Part shown: positions 8,622 through 16,390 of the stretch, piece by piece
How positions within the stretch are numbered: position 1 is the stretch's first letter
Layout of the letters: each line of letters starts with the position of its first letter
DNA from: DAOUTY01 sp964453665
Lineage (GTDB): Bacteria > Chloroflexota > Dehalococcoidia > SZUA-161
NCBI GenBank assembly: GCA_964453665.1
Contig: CAYVQT010000026.1
Location: 1 to 43,337 of the forward strand
Length of the DNA stretch: 43,337 nt
Direction of reading: 5' to 3'
The notes under the pieces: model-generated
What the model was told of the DNA's origin: nothing
Seen by the model: the letters and a program-made list of their open reading frames with translations, nothing else
The model's database searches: none
Translations under genes and position numbers: made by a program

Positions 8622-9326
8622 ATGAACAGCGTTGACGTTGTAGTCCCTGTTTTGAACGAAGAGGCTGTCCTGGCTAGCAGTGTGGCTATACTACAGGATT
8701 TCCTTACCAAGAACCTGTCGTGCCGCTGGCGGATTGTAGTTGCTGATAATGGCTCTACTGATAGAACATTCGAGGTTGCCGGGGAGTTAGCCTGGAAATA
8801 TCCTGAGGTGGGCTGTCTGAGATTAGAGCAGAGGGGTCGCGGCCGTGCCTTGAGGAAGGCGTGGTTGGAGAGCGACGCGGATATAGTGTCATACATGGAT
8901 GTCGATCTCTCAACCAAACTTGACGCTTTTCCGGAGTTGCTGCGGGCTCTGGAAGAAGGCTACGATATCGCTGTCGGTTCGCGGCTGATGAAAGGCTCTA
9001 ATGTCAAGCGAAGCTTAAAGCGCGAGATTACGTCGAGGGGCTATAATCTGCTGATTAAAGTCATGTTCTGTTCAAGTTTCAGTGATGCCCAGTGTGGATT
9101 TAAGGCGGTCAAACGGGATGTGGCGCAGGCGCTTGTACCCTTAATCAAGGACCAGGCCTGGTTTTTCGATACCGAGCTACTCCTCCTGGCAGGAATGAAG
9201 GGTTATCGTATTAAGGATGTGCCTGTGGAGTGGGTCGAGGATGAAGACACCAGAGTCAACATTACCAGTACTGCCTATGAGGATGTAAAGGGCTTGCTCC
9301 GGGTGCGTTTCCGTCATCCACGTTAG
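8622..9326 (+). CDS. Glycosyltransferase family 2 (dolichyl-phosphate-sugar-synthase-like)
   Basis: A 234-aa GT-A-fold transferase. The N-terminal DVVVPVLNEEAVL, ADNGSTDRTFEVA, the metal-binding SYMDVDLSTKLDAF (DxD-type) and GSRLMKGSNVKRS match the DPM1-like branch of GT2, which moves a sugar from a nucleotide donor to a polyprenyl phosphate. SDAQCGFKAVKRD and FFDTELLLLA are also typical of that branch. There is no transmembrane segment, so it should act at the inner face of the membrane. The ATG at 8622 starts 4 nt after the GalT-like gene, indicating tight coupling. Donor and acceptor are not deducible. Confidence 0.85.
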   Translation: MNSVDVVVPVLNEEAVLASSVAILQDFLTKNLSCRWRIVVADNGSTDRTFEVAGELAWKYPEVGCLRLEQRGRGRALRKAWLESDADIVSYMDVDLSTKLDAFPELLRALEEGYDIAVGSRLMKGSNVKRSLKREITSRGYNLLIKVMFCSSFSDAQCGFKAVKRDVAQALVPLIKDQAWFFDTELLLLAGMKGYRIKDVPVEWVEDEDTRVNITSTAYEDVKGLLRVRFRHPR

Positions 9327-9483
9327 TGCCTGGGCTGGTCGGAACTTGGAATACAAGGATTTTAGAGACAAGCAAAACATGGAGAGGCTGCGGATGATAA
9401 CATCCACAGCGAGCACATTAGAGGACGGACCCACAAATCTCAAACAGCCTATTGTTTGAAAGTACAACCCAGGTTCCGGATGA

Positions 9484-9513
9484 TGGCAATCTTCCCCTGC
9501 AGTGTGTTACAAT
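9484..9513 (+). promoter_or_regulatory. Possible extended -10 promoter upstream of pepA
   Basis: TACAAT (9508-9513) is preceded directly by TGT, forming an extended -10. The -35 candidate TGGCAA (9484-9489) is weak. The 264-bp gap between the glycosyltransferase and pepA otherwise holds only a small dyad (TCAAACA/TGTTTGA, 9440-9459) and no credible gene. Confidence 0.4.
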
Positions 9514-9590
9514 TCTGTCGCCTTTTAAAGTGGGGCTGACCGGCGTGTAATAGCAAGGCGGTTGTTTTTATATCCAGTAAGGAGGGATAA

Positions 9591-11102
9591 GTGGAGGTAA
9601 AGGTTGTTTCCGGTGATATAACACGGATTAAGGTTGACGCTGCGATAGTCAATCTCTTTGAGGGGGTCGAGAAACCCGGAGGTGCCACCGGTGCTGTTGA
9701 TCAGGCGCTGGGTGGAATTATAGGTCAGCTTATTAACGAAGGTGAGATCAAGGGCAAACTGAACGAAGTTACGCTTATCCATACCATGGGTAAGATGGAG
9801 GCGGAGCGTGTGGTGGTAGTGGGGCTGGGTAAACAGGAGAAGTTCACCTATGACACTGTTCGTGCGGTGACGGCAGCGGCGTGTCGTTTCTTGAGAAAAA
9901 TAGGCGCTAAGCGGGTAGCGACTATAATTCATGGAGCGGGTGCCGGCGGCTTAAGTATGGAGGGAACGGTTCAGGCTCTGGTGGAGGGTAGCATTATTGG
10001 CCTTTATATCTTCCGTAAGCATGTCACCAAGGAGCACGGGCATGATGAGATCGAAGAGCTGATTGTGGTATCGCGTGATGAAAGCAATCTACCTATGCTT
10101 GAGAGCAGTGTTAAACGCGGTATAGTGATGGCCGAAGCCACTAATTTTACCAGAGATATGACAAACGAGCCCGCCAATTACATGACTCCTTCTGATTTGG
10201 TTGAGGTGGCGCGGAAGGTTGCAGTCGAGAGAGGACTGGAGTTCAATGTACTTGAGCGAGAGGATATGGACAAGTTGGGGATGGGGGCGCTACTGGGGGT
10301 CGCCCAGGGCAGCAAACAGCCCCCCAAATTAATCGTTATGAGCTATCGCAATAACGATTCCACAGCTACACCACTGGGCTTTATTGGCAAAGGTATAACC
10401 TTTGATTCGGGAGGCATTTCGATAAAACCATCCGAGGGTATGGACGAGATGAAGGGCGACATGGCCGGCGGTGCCGCGGTCATTGCTGCTATTGCTGCTA
10501 TAGCTGAGCTCAAGCCCGGGATAAATGTTACGGGCCTTATCCCGGCGACTGAGAACCTCCCGGGAGGGGCTGCGCTCAAACCGGGTGATGTCCTCAAGGC
10601 GATGAATGGCAAGACAATAGAAGTGGCGAATACGGATGCTGAGGGGAGGTTGATTCTGGCAGATGCCATATGTTATGCAAAGAAACTCGGTCTTGCGCCC
10701 CTGGTAGATGTGGCGACGCTGACCGGTGCTTGCCGTGTTGCTTTGGGGGATATCTGTACCGGAGCCATGGGCAATGATCAGAAGCTTATAGATAAGGTAA
10801 TCAAAGCTGGTGATGAAGCGGGCGAGAAAATCTGGCAGCTACCGATGTATGAGGAGTACAAAGAACAGAATAAGAGCGAGGTCGCTGACGTTAAGAACAC
10901 GGGTGGAAGGTATGCAGGGGCTATCACCGCTGCCCAGTTCCTGGCTGAGTTCAGTGAGGATACCCCATGGGTCCATTTGGACATTGCCGGACCTTCGTTC
11001 ATTAAAAAGGAGCAAAATTATCTGATCAAGGGGGCAACGGGGGTTGCGGTAAGAACGCTGGTTAATATTGCTTTGGCTCTTGCCGAAGAGCCACAAAAAT
11101 AA
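9591..11102 (+). CDS. pepA: Leucyl aminopeptidase (peptidase family M17)
   Basis: A cytosolic di-metal aminopeptidase that removes N-terminal residues from peptides. The C-terminal catalytic domain shows KGITFDSGGISIKPSEGMDEMKGDM, containing the metal-binding Lys and Asp residues, and the family signature NTDAEGRL at 347-354. The N-terminal macro-like domain covers about 1-160. Length (503 aa) and domain order are typical. The GTG start at 9591 has AAGGAGGG close upstream. In some bacteria PepA also binds DNA in site-specific recombination and pyrimidine control; nothing here shows that role. The UPF0173 hydrolase gene follows after 24 nt in the same direction. Confidence 0.95.
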   Translation: MEVKVVSGDITRIKVDAAIVNLFEGVEKPGGATGAVDQALGGIIGQLINEGEIKGKLNEVTLIHTMGKMEAERVVVVGLGKQEKFTYDTVRAVTAAACRFLRKIGAKRVATIIHGAGAGGLSMEGTVQALVEGSIIGLYIFRKHVTKEHGHDEIEELIVVSRDESNLPMLESSVKRGIVMAEATNFTRDMTNEPANYMTPSDLVEVARKVAVERGLEFNVLEREDMDKLGMGALLGVAQGSKQPPKLIVMSYRNNDSTATPLGFIGKGITFDSGGISIKPSEGMDEMKGDMAGGAAVIAAIAAIAELKPGINVTGLIPATENLPGGAALKPGDVLKAMNGKTIEVANTDAEGRLILADAICYAKKLGLAPLVDVATLTGACRVALGDICTGAMGNDQKLIDKVIKAGDEAGEKIWQLPMYEEYKEQNKSEVADVKNTGGRYAGAITAAQFLAEFSEDTPWVHLDIAGPSFIKKEQNYLIKGATGVAVRTLVNIALALAEEPQK

Positions 11103-11126
11103 CAAGATTTTAACGGGGGTTCTATC

Positions 11127-11771
11127 ATGAAGGTAAAGTGGCTGGGTCACGCATCTTTCTTGATCACTGCCGATGACGGTACCAGGATTATAACCGATCC
11201 CTACGGGGAATACCCTGGACTTAGCTATAAGCCCATTGATGAAGCTGCCGACATAGTTGTCGTCAGTCACGAACATGGCGATCACTTTGGTGCTAAAATC
11301 AAGGGTGATCCCAAGACGGTTACGGGAAGCGGTAAGAAGGAGGTGCGGGGAATTGAATTCAAGGGGCTGGAAACATACCACGATACTTCGAAGGGTAGTG
11401 AGAGAGGGGCCAATACAGTTTTTTGCTTCACTGTTGATGGGTTGAGAGTCTGTCACCTGGGTGACCTGGGGCATCAGCTATCAGAGTCGGAAATAAATGA
11501 GATAGGACACATTGATATCCTGATGGTTCCTGTGGGTGGGGTCTATACAATAGATGCAGACACAGCAACCGGTGTTTGTGATATCATCAGGCCTAGAGTG
11601 ATAATCCCCATGCACTATAAGAATGATAAGTGCGCTTTTCCTATTTCTGGGGTGGATGAATTTCTTAAAGGGAAGTCCGGTATCAGGAGGTTGGATTCCA
11701 GTGAGGTGGAGTTGAAGTTGGAGCAGCTTCCAGAAGAGGCTGAGATTGTGGTGCTGAGGCATGCTCTCTAA
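11127..11771 (+). CDS. UPF0173 metal-dependent hydrolase, metallo-beta-lactamase fold
   Basis: A 214-aa single-domain protein opening with KVKWLGHASFLI and carrying the metal motif SHEHGDHF (His48, His50, Asp52, His53), followed by CHLGDLGHQLS and IPMHYKND, which supply the remaining metal ligands. This is the arrangement of the UPF0173/YtkL branch of metallo-beta-lactamase-fold hydrolases (relatives of UlaG and N-acyl-phosphatidylethanolamine phospholipase D). No physiological substrate is established for the family. It sits between pepA and the rpmH promoter, probably co-transcribed with pepA, and has no signal peptide. Confidence 0.85.
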   Translation: MKVKWLGHASFLITADDGTRIITDPYGEYPGLSYKPIDEAADIVVVSHEHGDHFGAKIKGDPKTVTGSGKKEVRGIEFKGLETYHDTSKGSERGANTVFCFTVDGLRVCHLGDLGHQLSESEINEIGHIDILMVPVGGVYTIDADTATGVCDIIRPRVIIPMHYKNDKCAFPISGVDEFLKGKSGIRRLDSSEVELKLEQLPEEAEIVVLRHAL

Positions 11772-11786
11772 ACATATATTATCAAA

Positions 11787-11816
11787 TTGACAGTATGAAA
11801 CGTGATAAAGTATAAT
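11787..11816 (+). promoter_or_regulatory. Sigma-70 promoter of the rpmH-rnpA cluster
   Basis: A perfect TTGACA (11787-11792) and a perfect TATAAT (11811-11816) are separated by 18 bp. Transcription should start near 11823, about 18 nt before the rpmH ATG. Strength fits a ribosomal-protein gene. Confidence 0.85.
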
Positions 11817-11840
11817 AGCGCACGAGTAAGGTGATAAAAG

Positions 11841-11978
11841 ATGCCTAAGCGAACCTGGCAGCCAAAGAAGATTCCCAGGAAACGAAAGCATGGTTTTCGC
11901 GCTCGAATGGCGACTCGAGGGGGGCGTATGGTTTTAAGGCGGAGACGGCTGAAAGGTCGCTACCGTCTTGCGGTATAG
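11841..11978 (+). CDS. rpmH: 50S ribosomal protein L34
   Basis: A 45-aa, highly basic protein read from the ATG at 11841 (MPKRTWQPKKIPRKRKHGF, ending LKGRYRLAV). It matches L34 throughout: the KRT(W/Y)QPKK start, HGFRARM, then the G-GR--LRRRR-KGR core. L34 is a component of the large ribosomal subunit. It follows the promoter at 11787 by a short leader and precedes rnpA by 18 nt, the classic rpmH-rnpA order. AAGGTGA at 11829-11835 is the ribosome binding site. Confidence 0.97.
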   Translation: MPKRTWQPKKIPRKRKHGFRARMATRGGRMVLRRRRLKGRYRLAV

Positions 11979-11996
11979 GATTGGGGTTGTGGTGGA

Positions 11997-12359
11997 ATGG
12001 GTAAAGGGGAGAGGCTTAGAAAAAAATCACAGTTTGACGATGTTCGTGAGCATGGGCGAACATGGGTATGTGAATTAGTAGTACTGAGGGCGATGCCGAA
12101 CGGGCTTGGATTGAATCGCTACGGCTTTGTGGTTAGCAAGCGTTTGGGTAACGCGGTGGCCCGCAATCGAGTGAAGAGGTTATTTCGAGAGGTAGTAAGA
12201 TTGACTCCCACTGAAAAAGGGTGGGATATGGTCTTTATTGCCCGCAACGGAGTAAAAACGGCGAATTATCAACAGTTGGAGGCGGCAGTAGCTAAGTTAC
12301 TGCGAAAGGCCCGGATTTTAACAGGTATGGGTGAGGCAGAGAGGGCAGGTAAGGCATAG
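11997..12359 (+). CDS. rnpA: Ribonuclease P protein component
   Basis: The small basic protein subunit of RNase P, which helps the catalytic RNA remove 5' leaders from precursor tRNAs. In 120 aa it shows the N-terminal RLRKKSQFDDV, RYGFVVSKRLGNAVARNRVKR with the RNR signature at residues 56-61, and the C-terminal DMVFIARNGV. ATG 11997 is used; GTG 11993 is in another frame. It lies between rpmH and yidD with 2 nt to the latter. The RNA subunit gene rnpB is not in this window. Confidence 0.96.
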   Translation: MGKGERLRKKSQFDDVREHGRTWVCELVVLRAMPNGLGLNRYGFVVSKRLGNAVARNRVKRLFREVVRLTPTEKGWDMVFIARNGVKTANYQQLEAAVAKLLRKARILTGMGEAERAGKA

Positions 12360-12361
12360 GG

Positions 12362-12571
12362 ATGAAGAGGTTTGCGTTAAGCCTGATAAGGCTTTATCAG
12401 CTGGCGATTTCTACAAACATGCCCAAGTCGTGTCGGTTTGTACCCTCTTGTTCCCAATATGGCTACGAAGCAATTGAAAAGTATGGGGTGGTAAAGGGTG
12501 GATGGCTGACCGCAAGGCGTATCTGCCGCTGCCATCCATTGGGCAGGGGTGGTGTGGACCCTGTACCTTGA
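12362..12571 (+). CDS. yidD: Membrane protein insertion efficiency factor YidD
   Basis: A 69-aa protein with the family signature SCRFVPSCSQYGYEAI followed by KGGWLTARRICRCHPLG. YidD is a small amphipathic protein at the inner membrane that assists insertion by YidC. It begins 2 nt after rnpA, the normal position between rnpA and yidC. Here a propeller lipoprotein separates it from yidC. Confidence 0.95.
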   Translation: MKRFALSLIRLYQLAISTNMPKSCRFVPSCSQYGYEAIEKYGVVKGGWLTARRICRCHPLGRGGVDPVP

Positions 12572-12647
12572 CTGTTTCTGTTGTATAGTCAGATTCTGCT
12601 CATCTGTTAACATTATTTAAATGTTTGACGCCAAGCGTGTTATACCA

Positions 12648-13745
12648 ATGAAAGCTATTATCGTCGCTATATCCATTGCTGCTCTGGTTCTTTCTGGATG
12701 CGTGGGTGCCAGGGGATGGCCCGGGGTCGCTTCCGATGGGGACACTCTTTATGTTGGTACCATGGATGGCAGGGTTATCGCTTTAAACCCTGATAGTGGC
12801 AGCAGGATATGGCAGTGGAAGCCGGAGGAAGAGGAAGCTGGCAGTATGTTCGACTGTACTAGTCAGGGACAGTTCAGGGCGGGGATGAGCTATGGCATAC
12901 CGGTAGTTGAGGATGGTACGGTCTATTTCGGTGCGTATGATGGTAAAGTCTACGCTATCGAGGCGGAAAGCGGGGCTGATGTGTGGAACTATGACACTGA
13001 CAGCTCTATCGCCGGAGGCGTTGCCGTTGTAGGCGACACCCTCTTCGTTGGCACCTCGGATGGGGAGCTTCATGCTATTGATGTAACCAGTGGGTTATCT
13101 AAACAGGGCTTTCCTTTTCATACTGAGGAAAAGATCTGGGCAACACCTGTAGTTCGGGATGGAATTGTCTATTTTGGCTCCCTGGATCACAAATTGTATG
13201 CCGTGGATGCCGTAACAGGCGAGTCAAAATGGGATTTCGAAACCGGTGGGGGAATTGCTTCGACGTCTCTATTGGTGGACGGTGTAATCTATGTTGGGTC
13301 ATTCGATAGCAGGTTCTATGCTATTGATGCTGGTAACGGTGAAGAGAAGTGGGCATTTGACCAGGCGGGAAACTGGTTCTGGTCGGAAGCTCTTTATAAA
13401 GAGAGCGTCATCTATGCTTGCTCTCTGGACCACCATGTCTATGCCATCGACGCTGTGAGTGGAGAGATGGCATGGTCTGAACCTTTTGATGCGGGCGATC
13501 AAATCAAGTCTTCTCCAGTTATCGTAGGTGATGTATTGATAGTAGTCTCCAATGATGGAAAGGTCTATGGAATTGACCTGGATACCGGAGAGGAGAAGTG
13601 GCCACAGTTTGATATTGAGGCAACAGTTCTTGCTTCTCTGTGTGCCTCCGGGACTACGGTCTATCTGAACGCTCAGGATAACCGGCTATACACCTTCGAT
13701 GGTTTGACGGGTAAACAGGACTGGAGTGTATCGCTAGTCGAGTGA
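12648..13745 (+). CDS. PQQ-type beta-propeller lipoprotein
   Basis: The ATG at 12648 gives a clean lipoprotein signal peptide (MKAIIVAISIAALVLSGC, lipobox LSGC, lipidated Cys18); an in-frame ATG at 12621 would add nine residues. The mature part is eight repeats of about 40-45 aa of the form YVG--DG-VYAID--SGE-KW, for example VYFGSLDHKLYAVDAVTGESKW, which is the PQQ/quinoprotein-like blade also seen in BamB. An eight-bladed propeller exposed on the outer face of the membrane is the prediction. Quinone binding is not implied. The gene interrupts the yidD-yidC pair, so a role near membrane-protein insertion or folding is possible but only inferred from position. No strong ribosome binding site precedes either start. 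Confidence 0.85.
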   Translation: MKAIIVAISIAALVLSGCVGARGWPGVASDGDTLYVGTMDGRVIALNPDSGSRIWQWKPEEEEAGSMFDCTSQGQFRAGMSYGIPVVEDGTVYFGAYDGKVYAIEAESGADVWNYDTDSSIAGGVAVVGDTLFVGTSDGELHAIDVTSGLSKQGFPFHTEEKIWATPVVRDGIVYFGSLDHKLYAVDAVTGESKWDFETGGGIASTSLLVDGVIYVGSFDSRFYAIDAGNGEEKWAFDQAGNWFWSEALYKESVIYACSLDHHVYAIDAVSGEMAWSEPFDAGDQIKSSPVIVGDVLIVVSNDGKVYGIDLDTGEEKWPQFDIEATVLASLCASGTTVYLNAQDNRLYTFDGLTGKQDWSVSLVE

Positions 13746-13759
13746 TATAGGTTAAAGCT

Positions 13760-14800
13760 ATGTCTGAAATTAATCCTAGGAGTATGCCTAAAATCGGGCT
13801 TAATTTTAGGAATATCCTTATCTTTCTTCTATTATTGCTGATTTTCCTCTTTATAACCGGGGTTATCTCCCCAGTGGAATTATTTGACACCGTGCTTCTA
13901 CGGCCGATGCTCAACCTCCTGGCTATCCTGTCCAAGTATCTCTTCAGCAGCTTCGGGCTGGCCATTGTCGTACTGACGGTAGTCATCCGTTTATTTACAT
14001 GGCCACTTTACACGAGACAACTGCGTTCCACCAGGGCGATGCAGGAGCTACAGCCCAAGCTGAAAGAATTGCAGAAGAAATATGCCAAGGATAAAGAGCG
14101 ACTTAATCAGGAGACGATGAAGCTCTATAAGGAACAGGGAGTAAATCCCCTCGGATGTGCTTTCCCGATGCTGGTTCAGTTCCCTATATGGATTGCACTA
14201 TACCAGGCGGTTATACAAGGTGTAGCTTTTGCTCCTGAAAATCTTCTTGGCCTATCAAAGCAGCTCTATTCAGTACCGTTCATTCAGGAGGTAGTGCCAT
14301 TGAGCAGGCACTTCCTCTGGCTTGATCTTGGTACCGGGGATATCTTCATGGCTATCCTGGTAGCGGCCAGTATGTGGGTCTTACAGAAGATGTCCCAGCA
14401 GCCATCTATTGATGCGTCGCAGCAACAAATGGGTAAAATCATGCTGTGGCTGATGCCCTTGATGTTTGGCTTCTTTGCCTTAACATTCCCCAGTGGACTT
14501 TCTCTGTACTGGGTACTCACTAACCTCATAAGCATAGTGATACAGTATCGCATGACTGGATGGGGAGGCCTGTCAATGCCCTCCATAGACTCTATTAAAG
14601 GGAGGTTCCAGCAGCCATTTGGCCCTCCGGCAGGTACTGCGGTGACTTCAGGAGGGGGTGAGAATGGTGGGGAAGCCGGCGAAGATAGTGCAGTTACCGG
14701 AAGCAAGAGCACCGTTGAGGATGATGTAGACTCTCATCGAAAGAAGGTTCGTCATGGAAAGCGTCGAGATAAGCGCAAAGTCCGAAGAAGAAGCAGTTGA
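13760..14800 (+). CDS. yidC: Membrane protein insertase YidC/OxaA
   Basis: A YidC/Oxa1/Alb3 insertase of 346 aa. It has an N-terminal hydrophobic segment (about 20-40), then the conserved insertase core: SSFGLAIVVLTVVIRLFTWPLY with the key Arg, a basic coiled cytoplasmic hairpin (LQPKLKELQKKYAKDKERL), then GCAFPMLVQFPIWIALY, and a C-terminal TM pair (LPLMFGFFALTFPSGLSLYWVLTN). The large periplasmic P1 domain of proteobacterial YidC is absent, as in Gram-positive-type proteins. The tail is Gly/Glu-rich and then strongly basic (HRKKVRHGKRRDKRKVRRR), a likely ribosome-contacting extension. Its last 47 nt overlap the start of jag. Confidence 0.95.
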   Translation: MSEINPRSMPKIGLNFRNILIFLLLLLIFLFITGVISPVELFDTVLLRPMLNLLAILSKYLFSSFGLAIVVLTVVIRLFTWPLYTRQLRSTRAMQELQPKLKELQKKYAKDKERLNQETMKLYKEQGVNPLGCAFPMLVQFPIWIALYQAVIQGVAFAPENLLGLSKQLYSVPFIQEVVPLSRHFLWLDLGTGDIFMAILVAASMWVLQKMSQQPSIDASQQQMGKIMLWLMPLMFGFFALTFPSGLSLYWVLTNLISIVIQYRMTGWGGLSMPSIDSIKGRFQQPFGPPAGTAVTSGGGENGGEAGEDSAVTGSKSTVEDDVDSHRKKVRHGKRRDKRKVRRRSS

Positions 14801-15410
14801 TATAGCTCTAGCTGAACTGGGGCTTGGTCGTTCTGAGGTAGAGGTAGTTGTACTCAAGAAAGGGAGAAGTGGCCTCTTTGGTCTAGGCTCTGAGGAGGTC
14901 AGGGTGAGGGTGACGCCGCTGGAACTGTTATCGGGTGAGGGTGTTGATGTGGGGGGTATGTCCAAAGGAATCTTGGAGAATATCCTGTCTCTGATGGAGA
15001 TACCTGCCAGCGTTGCACTGGAGATAGAAGGCAGCGGAGAGCAAGCTGCGATCAAGCTCGATATAGAGGGCGATGATCTGGGAATCCTTATTGGAAGACG
15101 AGGCGAGACCCTTTCCTCGCTGCAATATATAGTCAATCTAATTATCAGCAGGCATCTTAAATCGCGTGTCGGAGTAGTTGTTGACGTTGAGGGGTACCGA
15201 CAGCGGCGCTATGAGTCTTTGCGACTGCTGGCGCGACGTCTGGCTGATCAAGTGAAATCCACGGGGAGATCGGTGACTCTTGAGCCCATGACCGCCGCTG
15301 AACGCAGGATCATTCATCTGGAACTGCGGGATAGTCCTTATGTTACCACTCAAAGCATAGGGCAGGGGGAAGGTCGCAAGATAGCTATCCTTTCTAAGGG
15401 TAAGGGATGA
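14754..15410 (+). CDS. jag: RNA-binding protein Jag / KhpB (EloR), Jag_N-KH-R3H
   Basis: A 218-aa cytoplasmic RNA-binding protein. An N-terminal Jag_N domain at about 1-52 (SVEISAKSEEEAVDIALAEL, GLFGLGSEEV) is followed by a KH domain with GILIGRRGETLSSLQ near residue 110 and a C-terminal R3H domain (EPMTAAERRIIHLELRD). Relatives in Firmicutes form KhpA/KhpB complexes that influence cell elongation and RNA stability. The ATG at 14754 lies inside yidC, so the two are read in different frames over 47 nt and are probably translationally coupled. Order yidC-jag is conserved in many bacteria. Confidence 0.94.
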   Translation: MESVEISAKSEEEAVDIALAELGLGRSEVEVVVLKKGRSGLFGLGSEEVRVRVTPLELLSGEGVDVGGMSKGILENILSLMEIPASVALEIEGSGEQAAIKLDIEGDDLGILIGRRGETLSSLQYIVNLIISRHLKSRVGVVVDVEGYRQRRYESLRLLARRLADQVKSTGRSVTLEPMTAAERRIIHLELRDSPYVTTQSIGQGEGRKIAILSKGKG

Positions 15411-15534
15411 CAAGTCCCCTAACTTCGCCACTGTGTGTCCAGTTTTAAAAGTGTTGTTTGAGGCCTTAAGTATCAAAGCAATTATTGATTGTGGTGAAGG
15501 TATCGTATGTTACTAACTAAGCAGGAGGCAGTCA

Positions 15535-16317
15535 ATGGAGTTCAGCAACATAATTTATGAGAAGAAGGAGGGATTGGCCAGGATAACCCTTAACCGTCCC
15601 GATGTGCTCAATGCTCTGGACCCAAAGACACTTGAGGAAATCGGCGAAGCGTTGGAGGATATCGAAAATGATATTTCGGTTAGGGTTGTAGTGATCACTG
15701 CCAAAGGAAGGGCATTCTGCACTGGCGCTGATCTGGCTGGTATAGCTTCCATTCCTCCCGATAAACCTCGGGACTACTTCCTCAGACTCTGGAATAAGGT
15801 ATTCAGTGCCATAGAGAATGTGAGTGTGCCGGTGATAGCGGCAGTAAACGGTATGGCCTACGCAGGAGGTCTGGAGCTGGTAATGGTCTGTGACCTGGCT
15901 ATCGCTTCGGAAGAGGCTAAGCTCTCTGACCAGCATGCTAACCGCGGTCTGACGCCCGGCGGTGGTGCTAGCCAGAGACTTCCCCGGCTTATTGGCATAA
16001 GAAAGGCAAAAGAGCTTCTTTATACGGGCGACCGAATCACACCGGCTGAGGCGGAGCGGCTTGGGTTGATCAACAAGGTCGTTCCTGCCGATAAACTGGA
16101 TGAGGCGACCAGCGAAATGGTAGCGAAGTTGTTATCCAAGAGCCCGATGGCTCTTAAAGCGGTGAAGAAGTTGGTCAACCGCGGAATGGAAAGCAGTCTG
16201 GACGCGGGGTTAGAGATGGAAATGCTTGCCATGACTGCACATGGTACGACGGAAGACTTTGAGGAGGGTGTGAAGTCGTTTCTGGAGGGCCGGCCGCCTG
16301 CATTCCCGGGGAGATAA
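15535..16317 (+). CDS. Enoyl-CoA hydratase/isomerase family protein
   Basis: A 260-aa crotonase-fold enzyme. The CoA-binding and oxyanion blocks are clear: RITLNRPDVLNALD, AFCTGADLAG, and NGMAYAGGLELVMVCDLAIA, whose Glu corresponds to the first catalytic Glu of hydratases. The second catalytic Glu is not conserved: the aligned segment reads LSDQHANRGLTPGGGASQRLP, with His where hydratases have Glu. Simple beta-oxidation hydration is therefore uncertain; another crotonase-superfamily reaction is possible. The ATG at 15535 follows AGGAGG. It is 124 nt after jag, and the ileS T-box leader follows it. Confidence 0.85.
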   Translation: MEFSNIIYEKKEGLARITLNRPDVLNALDPKTLEEIGEALEDIENDISVRVVVITAKGRAFCTGADLAGIASIPPDKPRDYFLRLWNKVFSAIENVSVPVIAAVNGMAYAGGLELVMVCDLAIASEEAKLSDQHANRGLTPGGGASQRLPRLIGIRKAKELLYTGDRITPAEAERLGLINKVVPADKLDEATSEMVAKLLSKSPMALKAVKKLVNRGMESSLDAGLEMEMLAMTAHGTTEDFEEGVKSFLEGRPPAFPGR

Positions 16318-16372
16318 ACGCTGGCTAAAGCCGTTGACAACCGGGCTACAATATTAACATATACAACATGAA

Positions 16373-16378
16373 TATAAT
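16373..16378 (+). promoter_or_regulatory. Probable -10 box for the ileS leader
   Basis: TATAAT at 16373-16378 ends 12 nt before the first base of T-box stem I (16391), so a start near 16385 would give a full leader. A TTGACA at 16334-16339 is too far upstream (33 bp) to be its partner, and no good -35 is seen at standard spacing. Confidence 0.5.
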
Positions 16379-16390
16379 TTAGAAAAAGGC

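Noticed and set aside
9377..9457. 26-codon + strand frame (starting at an ATG near 9379) in the gap before pepA
   Set aside because: Too short to judge, no clear binding site, and no known small-protein pattern.
11103..11840. Replication origin beside rpmH
   Set aside because: dnaA is not present, and I found no cluster of TTATCCACA-like boxes, so the usual dnaA-rpmH origin arrangement is not supported here.
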